Shown: in pieces, positions 28,898-38,880 of the stretch | Numbering within the stretch: the stretch's first letter is position 1 | Layout: each line of letters opens with the position of its first letter | NCBI GenBank assembly: GCA_947493335.1 | Contig: CANLQO010000006.1 | Coordinates: forward strand, 60,393 to 124,392 | Length of the DNA: 64,000 nt | Source of the DNA: an uncultured Paracoccaceae bacterium | GTDB taxonomy: Bacteria; Pseudomonadota; Alphaproteobacteria; Rhodobacterales; Rhodobacteraceae | Reading direction: 5' to 3' | Program-made: the position numbers and the translations under genes | The notes under the pieces: generated by a model | Databases searched by the model: none | Told to the model about the DNA's origin: nothing | The model's input: only the letters and a program-made list of their open reading frames with translations

Positions 28898-30304
28898 TTA
28901 CTCCGCCGGAATTGATTTGGCCGTCGCTTCGGGCGCGCGGCGGGGTTCCATCACCGGCTCACCCCGTGATGCCTTGCGGGCAAGATAGAAGATCACCGTG
29001 ATGTATGCGCCCAAAAGGATCGCATAGACCACGAGGTAGGCGATCAGCGTTGACAGCACCATCGGCGCGGGCACATCGGCAACCGCCTCTTTGGTGGTCA
29101 TGACACCTTGAACCAGCCAGGGTTGGCGGCCGATTTCGGTCGTGTACCAGCCCGCAAGCGTGGCAAGCCAACCCGAAAAGGTCATACCCACAAGGCCGAA
29201 CAGCCAGATCTTGGGCAAGCCTTCGACCCCCCGGCGGCCTTCACCATCAGATTTGCGGCGCAACATCAGCGCAACAGAGGCCCAGGACACCAGCAGCATC
29301 AACACACCAGTGCCGACCATCACCCTGAAAGACCAGAAGACCGGGGCCACGCGAGGGTGCAGGGGCGTACCATCCTCTGCCACAAACTCATTCAGGCCTT
29401 TCACTTCGCCGTCCCATTCATGGGTCAGGATGAAAGAGGCGAGCCCGGGGATACCAAGCTCATAGTGGTTCTCGCGAGCCTCATCATCAGGCAGCGCGAA
29501 CAACAGCAATGGTGCGCCGCGTTCGGTTTCCCAAACACCCTCCATCGCGGCGACCTTGGCAGGCTGATATTCCTTCGTGTTCAGCCCGTGCATATCGCCC
29601 ACGAAAATCTGCACCGGAATAAGCAACGCTGCGACCCACAACGATGTTGTCAGCGCCGCCCGCACGCCTTGTGTGCGTCCACCAATCAGCCAGCGGAACG
29701 CACTGACACCGGCGATCAGGAAGCTGACTGTCAGGAAACTGGCCAGCATCATGTGGAAAAACCGGTAGGGCATCGACGGGTTGAAAATGATCGCCCACCA
29801 GTCGGTTGCGTGGGCCACACCATCAATCATTTCAAAGCCTTGCGGCGTGTGCATCCAGGAGTTCAGCACAATGATCCAGAAAGTGGACATCGTTGTGCCA
29901 AAGGCCACAAGCGCGGTGGCGGTCGTATGCAACCAGCGCGGCACTTTCGAAAAGCCAAACAGCATGATGCCAAGGAACACGGCCTCAAGGAAAAAAGCGG
30001 TCATGACCTCATAGGCCAACAGGGGCCCCGCGATATTGCCCACAATTTCCATGAAACCGGGCCAGTTGGTGCCGAATTGGAACGACATGGTGATGCCCGA
30101 CACCACGCCCATCGCAAATGACAGGGCGAAGACCTTGACCCAAAAGCCATAGGCCTCCATCCAGCGCGCCTCTCCACTGCGGTTATAGCGCAGGCGGAAG
30201 TATAGCAGCACCCAGCCCAAGGCGATGGTGATCGTCGGGAACAAGATGTGAAACGAGATATTCGCCGCAAACTGAATGCGCGATAGAAGTAGTGTCTCCA
30301 TCAT
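28898..30304 (-). CDS. cydA: Cytochrome bd-type/cyanide-insensitive ubiquinol oxidase subunit I
   Basis: LLLSRIQFAANISFHILFPTITIALGWVLLYFR...GVVSGITMSFQFGTNWPGFM...GWYTTEIGRQPWLVQGVMTT; apparently short Q-loop. Confidence 0.93.
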   Translation of the reverse strand: MMETLLLSRIQFAANISFHILFPTITIALGWVLLYFRLRYNRSGEARWMEAYGFWVKVFALSFAMGVVSGITMSFQFGTNWPGFMEIVGNIAGPLLAYEVMTAFFLEAVFLGIMLFGFSKVPRWLHTTATALVAFGTTMSTFWIIVLNSWMHTPQGFEMIDGVAHATDWWAIIFNPSMPYRFFHMMLASFLTVSFLIAGVSAFRWLIGGRTQGVRAALTTSLWVAALLIPVQIFVGDMHGLNTKEYQPAKVAAMEGVWETERGAPLLLFALPDDEARENHYELGIPGLASFILTHEWDGEVKGLNEFVAEDGTPLHPRVAPVFWSFRVMVGTGVLMLLVSWASVALMLRRKSDGEGRRGVEGLPKIWLFGLVGMTFSGWLATLAGWYTTEIGRQPWLVQGVMTTKEAVADVPAPMVLSTLIAYLVVYAILLGAYITVIFYLARKASRGEPVMEPRRAPEATAKSIPAE

Positions 30305-30408
30305 GGCGTCGTCCTTTGTCTTTCGACGTTGTGTTGACCCTGATTTAGAGTGATTCCAGAAAATTGACAGGCGGGTGCGACAGCATGGCGCGATCCTGAT
30401 GACCCAAA

Positions 30409-30445
30409 CAAAAAAGGCCCGCGCATCGTTGCACGGGCCTTTGAA
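30409..30445 (-). terminator. Terminator downstream of the purine permease
   Basis: Minus strand AAAGGCCCGTGCaacgatGCGCGGGCCTTTTTTG. Confidence 0.85.
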
Positions 30446-30460
30446 TTGGTAAGGTCTCCT

Positions 30461-31786
30461 TTAGATCTCGTCGGGCAAGATCAAGTTCAAACCGATGGCC
30501 AGGATGGCCGTTGGGGCGACCGCAGAAGTCGCCAGTGTTTTGACGACGCCGGGCAGGTATTGCACCGCAGAGGGCACAAGGTTCAGACCCAGACCAACCG
30601 CCAGTGACACCGCGATGATGACCATGTTGCGGCGGTTCATCGTGACCTCCGTCAGCATGTTCATGCCTGCTGCGGCCACCATGCCAAACATCACGATCAC
30701 ACCGCCACCCAGCACTGGCAGGGGCATGGAGGCGATCACAGCGCCGACCTTTGGCACCAATCCGCAAACGATCATGATCAGACCGGCAATCGTCACCACA
30801 TGGCGGCTCATGACCCCGGTCATGCCGACGATACCGACGTTCTGGCTGAACGATGTATTGGGCAGACCGCCAAAGACACCCGCCACCGCGGTGCCCAGAC
30901 CGTCGGCATATGTCGCGCCGGAGATCTCGGCGCTGGTTGCTTCGCGTCCTGCACCCGCTTTGGTGGTCCCATTTGCATCGCCGACGGTTTCAATCGCCGA
31001 AACGATGCTCACCAGAATGACCGCAATCACCGCGCCGAGGCTGAACTCGAACCCGTAAGGCAGTGGTTGGATCGCGGTGATCCAGCTTGCGCCCGAAACC
31101 GGGCCAAAGTTGACCATGCCAAGCGCGAAGGCCAGCGCATAGCCCACGAGCAGACCGACCAAGATTGCCGCGTTGGATAGCGTCCCCTTGGTAAAGAACT
31201 TAACCACCAGCGCCACGATCACCACGGTCAACGCAACCGACCAATGCTTGAGCGAGCCAAAGCTTTCTGCCGCCATCTGGAAATCGGCCGCACCACCGGC
31301 TGCGTATTTGATCGCCACCGGGATAAGGTAAAGACCGATTGCAAGGATCACGAGGCCTGTGACCAAGGGTGGAAAGAGCCACCGCAAAGACCCGATAACT
31401 GAACCAAGGGCAAAGTGGACCACCCCGCCTATGATACATGCGCTCAGTGCCACGCCCAGACCTTGCGTTGCGGCGATCCCGGCCAACACCCCGACAAAGG
31501 CGAAGGATGTGCCCTGCATGATCGGAAGCCGGGCGCCAACCGGGCCGATGCCAACAGTTTGGAAGAGTGTGGCAACGCCTGCAAACAGCATCGCCATCTG
31601 AATCAAGTAGATTTGTTCCGGCCCGCCAAAAGCGAGCCCCGCCGCACCTGCCACAATGATCGAGGGTGTGACGTTGGAGGCGAACATCGCCAGCACATGT
31701 TGCAGCCCCAGCGGTACCGCCTGCCCGAGTGGCGGCGTTGTATTTGGATCTGAATAGGCCGATCCCGCCGTTTGAGTGGTGTCCAT
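30461..31786 (-). CDS. NCS2-family xanthine/uracil (purine) permease
   Basis: LGLQHVLAMFASNVTPSIIVAGAAGL...GARLPIMQGTSFAFVGVLAGIA...NTSFSQNVGIVGMTGVMSRHVV. Start at MDTTQTAG. Confidence 0.92.
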   Translation of the reverse strand: MDTTQTAGSAYSDPNTTPPLGQAVPLGLQHVLAMFASNVTPSIIVAGAAGLAFGGPEQIYLIQMAMLFAGVATLFQTVGIGPVGARLPIMQGTSFAFVGVLAGIAATQGLGVALSACIIGGVVHFALGSVIGSLRWLFPPLVTGLVILAIGLYLIPVAIKYAAGGAADFQMAAESFGSLKHWSVALTVVIVALVVKFFTKGTLSNAAILVGLLVGYALAFALGMVNFGPVSGASWITAIQPLPYGFEFSLGAVIAVILVSIVSAIETVGDANGTTKAGAGREATSAEISGATYADGLGTAVAGVFGGLPNTSFSQNVGIVGMTGVMSRHVVTIAGLIMIVCGLVPKVGAVIASMPLPVLGGGVIVMFGMVAAAGMNMLTEVTMNRRNMVIIAVSLAVGLGLNLVPSAVQYLPGVVKTLATSAVAPTAILAIGLNLILPDEI

Positions 31787-31870
31787 TTTGTGTCCCCTGT
31801 TCCCTTGACCACATCTTCTGGTGGCCTGCGGCGAAGTGAAGCACCAAACAGGCGCTCTGCAAATGATTCG

Positions 31871-31886
31871 TTGCAAACGCTTGCAA
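31871..31886. promoter_or_regulatory. Candidate LacI/PurR-type operator
   Basis: TTGCAAACGCTTGCAA in the divergent permease/uraH intergenic region. Confidence 0.45.
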
Positions 31887-31948
31887 GGGTTGACTTGCGG
31901 CGTGGCATCGGCGCTTCATCACACGGCAGAACGATGGAAAGATATGCG

Positions 31949-32308
31949 ATGTCCAAAGGGTTCCTGACCACACATGTGCTGGATACAGCGCGCGGATTGC
32001 CAGCAGCGGGGATGCGGATCATCCTTTATCGGAACGACGAAGGCGCCCGCACGCAGATTGTCGAGATGGTCACAAATGCCGATGGCCGCACTGACAGCCC
32101 GATCCTGCCCGCCACCGAATTCGCGCCCGGCGCGTATGAACTGGAATTCCATGCAGGCGATTATCTGGACGCCAACGGGCTTTCAGACGCGAGCCCACGC
32201 TTTCTGGATGTGATCCCGATCCGCTTTGGAATCAACGACCCGGACAGCCACTATCACGTCCCGCTTCTGGTCTCGCCCTTCAGCTTTTCAACCTATCGCG
32301 GCAGCTAG
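31949..32308 (+). CDS. uraH: 5-hydroxyisourate hydrolase (transthyretin-like)
   Basis: MSKGFLTTHVLDTARGLPAAGMRI...FLDVIPIRFGINDPDSHYHVPLLVSPFSFSTYRGS with C-terminal YRGS. Confidence 0.95.
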   Translation: MSKGFLTTHVLDTARGLPAAGMRIILYRNDEGARTQIVEMVTNADGRTDSPILPATEFAPGAYELEFHAGDYLDANGLSDASPRFLDVIPIRFGINDPDSHYHVPLLVSPFSFSTYRGS

Positions 32309-32820
32309 ACGGTCCGTGACTTGCGCAGGGCGCGAATGTCGACCTTTTCGCGCGGGATCGGCGGGCGGGTAAACGTTGGCACGACGGCGGGCGGGTCAAG
32401 CCGCCAGATCGACAGGATCACGCCAAGCCACCACGCAGCCCCAACGACGAGCCAAACGACAGAAACGGAGCCCACGGCCAGATGTCGCGAAAGTGGCTCT
32501 TCATAGCCAAGCGCGATGACACCGCCCATCACCGGGACCATGAAGATGACTGGCGTCACGCAGTGCAGGATACCAACTGCCAGACCGGGCCCAAGCCCCT
32601 GCGGATGTGTCAGCCAGCGTGGTGAAATGCGCGGGATTGCGTAAACCGCCGCCGTCATCAGGTTCAAAACCATGCAGGTCAACGCGAACCAATGCCACAT
32701 GCCCGGATGATTTGGGGAATTGATTTTCAACAGAAAAAGCCCCGAAAACGCCAGCACTGCTATGCCGATCGCACGCAGCAAGATGATATAGATGACCTGA
32801 AGAACGTCCCGAAATGTCAT
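32305..32820 (-). CDS. Hypothetical multi-pass membrane protein
   Basis: Several hydrophobic helices (VIYIILLRAIGIAVLAFSGLFLL; WFALTCMVLNLMTAAVYAI; VVWLVVGAAWWLGVILSIW). Confidence 0.6.
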   Translation of the reverse strand: MTFRDVLQVIYIILLRAIGIAVLAFSGLFLLKINSPNHPGMWHWFALTCMVLNLMTAAVYAIPRISPRWLTHPQGLGPGLAVGILHCVTPVIFMVPVMGGVIALGYEEPLSRHLAVGSVSVVWLVVGAAWWLGVILSIWRLDPPAVVPTFTRPPIPREKVDIRALRKSRTV

Positions 32821-32871
32821 GACGGCCCTATGCGTTAATCAGGGTCAGTCTGACGCCAGAATGTGGTGAAT

Positions 32872-33843
32872 TTAGGGATTTGGCGTGAAAAACCGGTACG
32901 TCGTGGACTGAACATAGGGCGCATCCGGCGTGACCGCGATAGATGGGAAATGGCGGTGCGTTGGTGCGTCGGGCCAGCCTTGCGCCTCGATCGCGAGGCC
33001 TTCATAGGCCGTGCGGCCCGGACGGATCGCTTCACGTCCATCATAGACCTGAATGCCGGGTTGATCGGTGGCGACCGTCATGCCAACGCCAGAGGCCCCT
33101 TTGAGTGTCAGCACCTCACGCAGAGGCACGCGGCGATCCGAGAGGCAAAAGTTGTTGTCGAGCCAGGGCGCATTCGGTGCAATTGCGCGGGGCATGCGGA
33201 AATCCATATCGCTACCCGCAACCTCCGCGATCTCGCCAGTTGGGCAAAGATCGTCATTGCCGGGAAGATACCGGTCGGCATCAACCTGCAGGACGTGGCC
33301 GTCCCATTGCGGTGTGCCGTCAAAGTTCCAGTAAGAATGGTTGGCAAAGTTCATTAATGTCGGCGCATCTGTCGTGCCGGTGACATCAAGATGCAGGGTC
33401 TGATCGCTGACACGGAATGTCGCTTTAACCTCTCGATTGCCGGGCAGGCCCGCTTCACCATCTAAAAGCACGCATGTCAGCACGGCGTGACGGTCACTGG
33501 ACTCGGCCACTTGCCACAACCGACGATGTGTCGCCTGCACACCGGAGTGTAGATGGACGCGCCCGTCCTGATTGCGCTCCAACTCATACATCATGCCGTC
33601 GATCCGCACACGGGCGGTGCTGATCCGGTTGGCAATCGGGCCGATAATGCTGCCGTGGTGGCGCATGTCGCCTTCGTAGTCCGCCAGATTGTTGGACCCC
33701 AGTGTGAGGGACCGGTCCACACCCGCCAGCCGCACGTCCTGTATGATGGCCCCCCATGTCAGCAGCGTTACGTTCAATCCGCCGTCCGACAGAGTCAGGG
33801 CATGCACATCCTCGCCTGTGCTGGCGGTGCCAAACACTTTCAT
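32872..33843 (-). CDS. Aldose 1-epimerase (galactose mutarotase)
   Basis: MKVFGTASTGEDVHALTLSDGGLNVTLLTWGAIIQDVRL...NFANHSYWNFDG; ATGA overlap with the upstream GH42 gene. Confidence 0.92.
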   Translation of the reverse strand: MKVFGTASTGEDVHALTLSDGGLNVTLLTWGAIIQDVRLAGVDRSLTLGSNNLADYEGDMRHHGSIIGPIANRISTARVRIDGMMYELERNQDGRVHLHSGVQATHRRLWQVAESSDRHAVLTCVLLDGEAGLPGNREVKATFRVSDQTLHLDVTGTTDAPTLMNFANHSYWNFDGTPQWDGHVLQVDADRYLPGNDDLCPTGEIAEVAGSDMDFRMPRAIAPNAPWLDNNFCLSDRRVPLREVLTLKGASGVGMTVATDQPGIQVYDGREAIRPGRTAYEGLAIEAQGWPDAPTHRHFPSIAVTPDAPYVQSTTYRFFTPNP

Positions 33844-35741
33844 CGCGGTTCCCAATGGACCCCGGCGGCGGGGATCTTGGTGCCGTTCCAGTGTTGTGCC
33901 TTTGGCGCGTAATTGAAGACGAAGCGATGTGTGGCGGTGTCGCGGATGCGCAAGCCTCTGGGCAACGCATAGGTTTGCAAGTCGGCGGCATCGCACAGGC
34001 CACCAATGATGCTGTCCCACGTGGCATCATCCGGCCAACCCGCCAGATAGCGCAGGTTGTCGCCGCCCATGATCGCAGGGTGCCCCGACTTTGTCGTCAA
34101 ATGGACCGGGGCGGTACCCTCAAGGTGTTCAAACCAATGCAGAAATTGCCCGCCACCTTTCAGCGCGATCGCATCGGTGGGTGGGATGCTTTCGCTCATC
34201 ACAACGCTCAGATCAGTGTCGGGCAGATCGGGACCAAGAGGTGTGGGTATCGACAGCTCATCTGTCTTGGTGTCGGTGCGCGGGCCAATCAGCGCCGTGC
34301 CTTCGTAGCGGGACAGCGCACTGCGCAGCGGATCCGACAGACGCATCAGACCGGGGGCAAGAACCAGCTTGTAACCCGACAGGTCGCCCACATCCGGTGG
34401 CAAAATATCGATCGACAGCCCGGCACGGCGAAGCGCGCGGTAAGCGGAAAAGGCCAGCCGGAACATATCGAAATCAGTGCCCTGTGGCTGTGCGTCCCAT
34501 GCCCATGCACTTTCGTAATCAAAGACAAGTGCCACCGGGGCGGGGGCCCCATCGATCTGAGGCATGCCTTTGATCTCTTCGGCCACCTGTGCCGCTTCCG
34601 CCAACGCAGGTGCGGGTGCGGAATCGGGTCGCAAAAGACCCGCGTGCATCTGTTCCTGTGCAAAGGGCGCCTGCCGCCACCGGAAGTAGCAGACGGCTTC
34701 GGCACCGTGGGCGAATGCCTCCCACGCCCAGAGGCGGGCCATGCCTGGCAGGGGTGCAGGGTTGTAGGGTGCCCAGTTCACAGGACCGGGCTGTTGTTCC
34801 ATGACCCACCAGCGTCCCCGACCCACAGCACGGTAAAGGTCGTGATGAAAGGCCTGATTGTCAGGGTGGCCCTGCCGCAAAAAGACCTGCTTCTCCTCGG
34901 GGGTGCCATCCAGCCGGTCGCTGAGAAACCCGATAGGGTAGCTGTCCCACGACGCGATATCGAGGTCGGCACCCACCTTGAAATGATCAAAGGTCAGGGT
35001 GCGACCCATGTAATTGTGGATCAGCGGCGCGGAGGAATGCTTGCGAACGGCATCAGCCTGCGCGCGGTTGAAGGCAACGACCTGATCCGAGCTGTAGCGC
35101 CGGAAGGCCAGCACATGCGGGTGGTTGGGTTCGGTCACGGTTTGGTTCGGCAGCTCGATCTGGTCGAAACTGTCGTAATCCATCGACCAGAACACATTGC
35201 CCCAGGCCCGGTTCAGCGCAGCGGTGGATTGATAGCGCTGCGCCAGCCAGTCACGAAAACCATCCCGCGCGGCGTCCGAATAGCTGAGCGTGGTGTCATG
35301 GCAGTCGTATTCATTGTCGATCTGCCAGGCAGCCACATGGGGGTTCTTGCCATAGCGTTCGGCCATGAGCGTGGCGATGCGCACGGCCTCGGCCCGGTAG
35401 CCAAGGTGGCTGAAGTCGTAGTGGCGGCGGCTGCCGAATTTGCGCACATGACCATCGTCCGCCACGGGCAGCATATCGGGCAGTTTGTCCAGCATCCAGC
35501 GCGGCGGGGTGGCCGTTGGCGTGCCAAGCACGACCTTCAAGCCTGCATTGCCCAGTACATCAATCGCGCGGTCAAGCCAGTCCCAGGTGAAAACCCCCGG
35601 CACGGCTTCCATCCGCGACCAGGCGAACTCACCAATGCGGACCCATGTCAGGCCGGTCTCGGCCATGCGTGCAGCATCGGTCGCCCATTGATCTTCGGGC
35701 CAGTGTTCGGGGTAATAGCAAACGCCAAGTGTACGTTTCAT
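33840..35741 (-). CDS. GH42 beta-galactosidase
   Basis: MKRTLGVCYYPEHWPEDQWATDAARMAETGLTWVRIGEFAWSRMEAVPG...WQIDNEYDCHDT...VMEQQPGPVNWAPYNPAPLPGMARLWAWEAFAHGAEAVCYFRWRQ. Confidence 0.95.
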   Translation of the reverse strand: MKRTLGVCYYPEHWPEDQWATDAARMAETGLTWVRIGEFAWSRMEAVPGVFTWDWLDRAIDVLGNAGLKVVLGTPTATPPRWMLDKLPDMLPVADDGHVRKFGSRRHYDFSHLGYRAEAVRIATLMAERYGKNPHVAAWQIDNEYDCHDTTLSYSDAARDGFRDWLAQRYQSTAALNRAWGNVFWSMDYDSFDQIELPNQTVTEPNHPHVLAFRRYSSDQVVAFNRAQADAVRKHSSAPLIHNYMGRTLTFDHFKVGADLDIASWDSYPIGFLSDRLDGTPEEKQVFLRQGHPDNQAFHHDLYRAVGRGRWWVMEQQPGPVNWAPYNPAPLPGMARLWAWEAFAHGAEAVCYFRWRQAPFAQEQMHAGLLRPDSAPAPALAEAAQVAEEIKGMPQIDGAPAPVALVFDYESAWAWDAQPQGTDFDMFRLAFSAYRALRRAGLSIDILPPDVGDLSGYKLVLAPGLMRLSDPLRSALSRYEGTALIGPRTDTKTDELSIPTPLGPDLPDTDLSVVMSESIPPTDAIALKGGGQFLHWFEHLEGTAPVHLTTKSGHPAIMGGDNLRYLAGWPDDATWDSIIGGLCDAADLQTYALPRGLRIRDTATHRFVFNYAPKAQHWNGTKIPAAGVHWEPR

Positions 35742-35805
35742 GGTTAGACCTGTTGGCCCGGATATATCCGGGACGGTAGATATGCGTGGCCATCAGACCC
35801 GAGGG

Positions 35806-36627
35806 CTATAGAAGGACGCGGTGTTCCGTCTGGCCGGTATAGGTGGTTTCAACGGCATATGTCATGCCATCTTCGGGCCCATCAAGACCCACGGCGGCTG
35901 TTGTGCAGTAAAGCGTCGTCAGGTCATCGCCGCCAAAAGCCGGGCAAGAGGATTGCGCGCCGGGGATCTGGAAGCTTTCGACGAATTGGCCGTCGGGGTT
36001 GTAAACCGCGACGCGGGATGCACCCCATTGCGCGGAAAAGAGATTGCCTGCGACATCGAACACCGCGCCATCGGGGCGGAAATCAGTGTCGGTCAAATCG
36101 ATAAAGACGTCCGGCGCACCAACCGGCCAGCCATCGGCATCCAGGCCGACGCGCATGATCTTTTGGGTATCGGTATCGGCGAAACAGGCGGATTTTCCAT
36201 CAGGCGGAAAGCAGATTGAGTTGCTGACGGTAATATCGGCGAAAAGCTGGCGCAGCTCGCCCTTATGGAACCGCCAGATTGAACCCGCGTCGGGTTCGGC
36301 TTTGATGCCCATGGTGCCAATCCAAAAGCCACCTTGCGGATCCGCGCGTCCATCGTTGGATCGGGTGACGGGGTTGTCCGCCTCAAGCGGGGTCAGAATG
36401 TCACTCTTGCCATTTGACAGATCAAAGATTGAAAGCGCCGTGGCCGAGGCCACCAGCAGCCTGTCTTCGTCGATCCAACCGGCGGCAGAAACATAGCTGT
36501 CAAACTGCCATTGCTGGTCCTTGCAGTGTAGGCGATGCCCCAGAATATCGAACCAGAACAATTGCTTGCGCAAGGGATGCCAGAGCGGCCCCTCACCAAG
36601 CTGGCACTGAGTGTCATCAAAAATCAT
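35806..36627 (-). CDS. SMP-30/gluconolactonase-family lactonase
   Basis: CQLGEGPLWHPLRKQLFWFDILG...RSNDGRADPQGGFWIGTMG...NSICFPPDGKSACFADTDTQKIMRV. Confidence 0.9.
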   Translation of the reverse strand: MIFDDTQCQLGEGPLWHPLRKQLFWFDILGHRLHCKDQQWQFDSYVSAAGWIDEDRLLVASATALSIFDLSNGKSDILTPLEADNPVTRSNDGRADPQGGFWIGTMGIKAEPDAGSIWRFHKGELRQLFADITVSNSICFPPDGKSACFADTDTQKIMRVGLDADGWPVGAPDVFIDLTDTDFRPDGAVFDVAGNLFSAQWGASRVAVYNPDGQFVESFQIPGAQSSCPAFGGDDLTTLYCTTAAVGLDGPEDGMTYAVETTYTGQTEHRVLL

Positions 36628-37229
36628 GACGTGGCGGCATCATAGGCGGCGACCATTGCAGCCGCGCGCTGGCCGACGTCCGCCGCCGTCAAACCGGGCT
36701 TGTAAAGCGCTGATCCGATCCCAAATCCATCAGCACCGGCCGCGATCCACTCGCCAAAGTTCTCTGCGCCGGCTCCGCCCACGGCATAGACCTGTGTGCC
36801 TTGGGGCAAGACGGCCCGGATTGCGGTGATCCCGCTTGGGCCGATCAGGCTGGCGGGAAAGATCTTGAGCCCGTCTGCACCGGCCTTCAAAGCTTCGAAG
36901 CATTCCGTTGGGGTCATGACACCCGGCCAGCTTTGCATGCCTGCAGCCTTGGAGGCAGCGATCACGCGTTGGTCGCAGTTGGGCGAGACGATCAGCTTGC
37001 CACCTGCTTGCGCGACCCGGCCCACGTCATCGGTGGACAAAACCGTACCCGCCCCAATCAGCGCTTTGTGGCCGAAGACATTCGCCATCTGCTTGATGCT
37101 GTCAAACGGATCATGGGAGTTCAGCGGCACCTCAATCCGGGTGATGCCTGCGTCGATGCAGGCCTCGCATATATCAACGGCTTCATCGGGTGTTACACCG
37201 CGCAAAATGGCGATCAGGGGGCGTGACAT
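36624..37229 (-). CDS. dgoA: 2-dehydro-3-deoxy-6-phosphogalactonate aldolase
   Basis: PLIAILRGVTPDEAVDICEACIDAGITRIEVPLNSHDPFDSI...GAGTVL...SPNCDQRVI...KIFPASLIGPSGI...VYAVGGAGAENF. Confidence 0.92.
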   Translation of the reverse strand: MSRPLIAILRGVTPDEAVDICEACIDAGITRIEVPLNSHDPFDSIKQMANVFGHKALIGAGTVLSTDDVGRVAQAGGKLIVSPNCDQRVIAASKAAGMQSWPGVMTPTECFEALKAGADGLKIFPASLIGPSGITAIRAVLPQGTQVYAVGGAGAENFGEWIAAGADGFGIGSALYKPGLTAADVGQRAAAMVAAYDAATS

Positions 37230-38122
37230 CAGGTGTCCTTCCAAATGCGATAAGCGGCGGTCAGGCCCGCCAATGTGACCCGGTCGGCGTTCACCTGCGT
37301 GGCAGCGACCGATTGTGCGCCAAGCGCGTTGATATAAAGCCGCGACAGACCACCGTCGCCGATCACGGCAACCTGTTGGCCCAACCAATAGGGCTTGGCG
37401 GCGGCCAGTTCCGCCCCGATCAGCGTGCCTGACAGGCGCGCGCGCGCCTCAGGACCGCCAAGGCCGTTCAGCAATCCCTCTGCCCGGATCGCAAAAAGTT
37501 GCGCGGCAAAGCGTTCGGGGCGCGACATGATGCTGTCCAATGCGGCCTCAAAATTGGCCTCGTCCCAGCCGTCGGTCACTGAATGACGCAACACGGTGTG
37601 GCCCGAAATGGCGGCAAATAGATCACCGGTCATGGCGGTCTGAAAGCTGACGATCTCATCGGCAGAGACATGCACCCACTTTGTATGAGTGCCCGGCAGA
37701 CAAATCACCCCATCCCAATTGGGGTTCAGCGCCAGAAAGCCCGCGATCTGCGTTTCCTCACCGCGCATGACATCGGCAGGATCGGCCTGTTTGACCCCCG
37801 GTATCACATGCACATTCAAAGAGGTTTCCGGCTGGGCGAGGTTTGCCGCCAGCGCGGGACAGGGCACCTGTGCATAAGGCGCTTCGACCCAGCCCTGTCG
37901 GCTTCCGACCATACCACAGGCCATCACCGGGATATCAACCGTCAGCACATCACCCAAAAGCGCGCGCAAGGCGGGTTCAAAACCATCGCGGGCCAGCTTG
38001 CCCATGCCATTGTCGGATTGCGCAGTCGAGAGCACCTCGCCGTCCGCTGCCATCGCCCAGGCGCGCAGATGGGTCGTGCCCCAATCCACTGCGATCCAAT
38101 CGGGTTTGCGCATATCGTTCAT
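37229..38122 (-). CDS. dgoK: 2-dehydro-3-deoxygalactonokinase
   Basis: WIAVDWGTTHLRAWAM...CGMVGSRQGWVEAPY...GVICLPGTHTKWVHVS. Confidence 0.93.
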   Translation of the reverse strand: MNDMRKPDWIAVDWGTTHLRAWAMAADGEVLSTAQSDNGMGKLARDGFEPALRALLGDVLTVDIPVMACGMVGSRQGWVEAPYAQVPCPALAANLAQPETSLNVHVIPGVKQADPADVMRGEETQIAGFLALNPNWDGVICLPGTHTKWVHVSADEIVSFQTAMTGDLFAAISGHTVLRHSVTDGWDEANFEAALDSIMSRPERFAAQLFAIRAEGLLNGLGGPEARARLSGTLIGAELAAAKPYWLGQQVAVIGDGGLSRLYINALGAQSVAATQVNADRVTLAGLTAAYRIWKDT

Positions 38123-38880
38123 CCTGTCACCACAACACCAGCATCCACCACCAGAACCTGCGACGTCATCATCGCGGATGCGTCAGAGGCGAGGAAAAGC
38201 GCGGTGCCGACGATATCCTCGGGCGTCAAATGCCGTTTCAGACATTGTAGGTCAAGAAAGTCAGCCAGACTTTCCGGCGTGGCCCATTTGGCCATCTGGT
38301 TTTCGGTCAGAACCCAGCCGGGCGCGATTGCATTGACGCGCAGGCCCTTTGGCCCCCATTCCCGCGCAAGTGCACGGGTCATGCCGGTAATCCCGGCGTT
38401 GGACGTCACATAGGGCGACATGCCAGCCCCACCCATGATGTAGCTGATCGATGAGAAGTTGATGATCGACCCGCCCTCAGACATCAGTGCGGCCGCCTTT
38501 TGGCAGGCAAAGAAGTACTGTTTGAGATTGATGTCGATCATCTCGTGCCACTGCGCCTCGGTCACCGCGTCGGCAGCCATCCGCATATCGTTGGCGGCGT
38601 TGTTGATGACTGCCTTGAAAGGGCCGTGCGCCTCGGTTGCTTGATCCATGGCGGCTTGCAGGGACGGGGTGTCGGTCACATCACATTGCAGAAACAGCGG
38701 TGTCTGTCCGGTTTGCTGTTCCATCCTCTGGGCAAACTCCGAATAATCAGAGCGCCCGACAAAGGCGACGCGCGCGCCTTGTCTCAGAAACCCTTCGGTC
38801 AAGGCCGCGCCAATCCCAGAGCCACCGCCGGTAATAAAGACGGAGGCATCCTTGAGGTCATGGTATGTGGCCTGGGTCAA
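38119..38880 (-). CDS. SDR-family dehydrogenase, probable galactose 1-dehydrogenase
   Basis: ASVFITGGGSGIGAALTEGFLRQGARVAFVGRSD...NNAANDMR...; operon context. Confidence 0.85.
   Translation of the reverse strand: MTQATYHDLKDASVFITGGGSGIGAALTEGFLRQGARVAFVGRSDYSEFAQRMEQQTGQTPLFLQCDVTDTPSLQAAMDQATEAHGPFKAVINNAANDMRMAADAVTEAQWHEMIDINLKQYFFACQKAAALMSEGGSIINFSSISYIMGGAGMSPYVTSNAGITGMTRALAREWGPKGLRVNAIAPGWVLTENQMAKWATPESLADFLDLQCLKRHLTPEDIVGTALFLASDASAMMTSQVLVVDAGVVVTG

Noticed and set aside
33756-35747. 663-aa plus-strand ORF
   Set aside because: Longest shadow ORF, fully antisense to the GH42 beta-galactosidase, which has clear family motifs.
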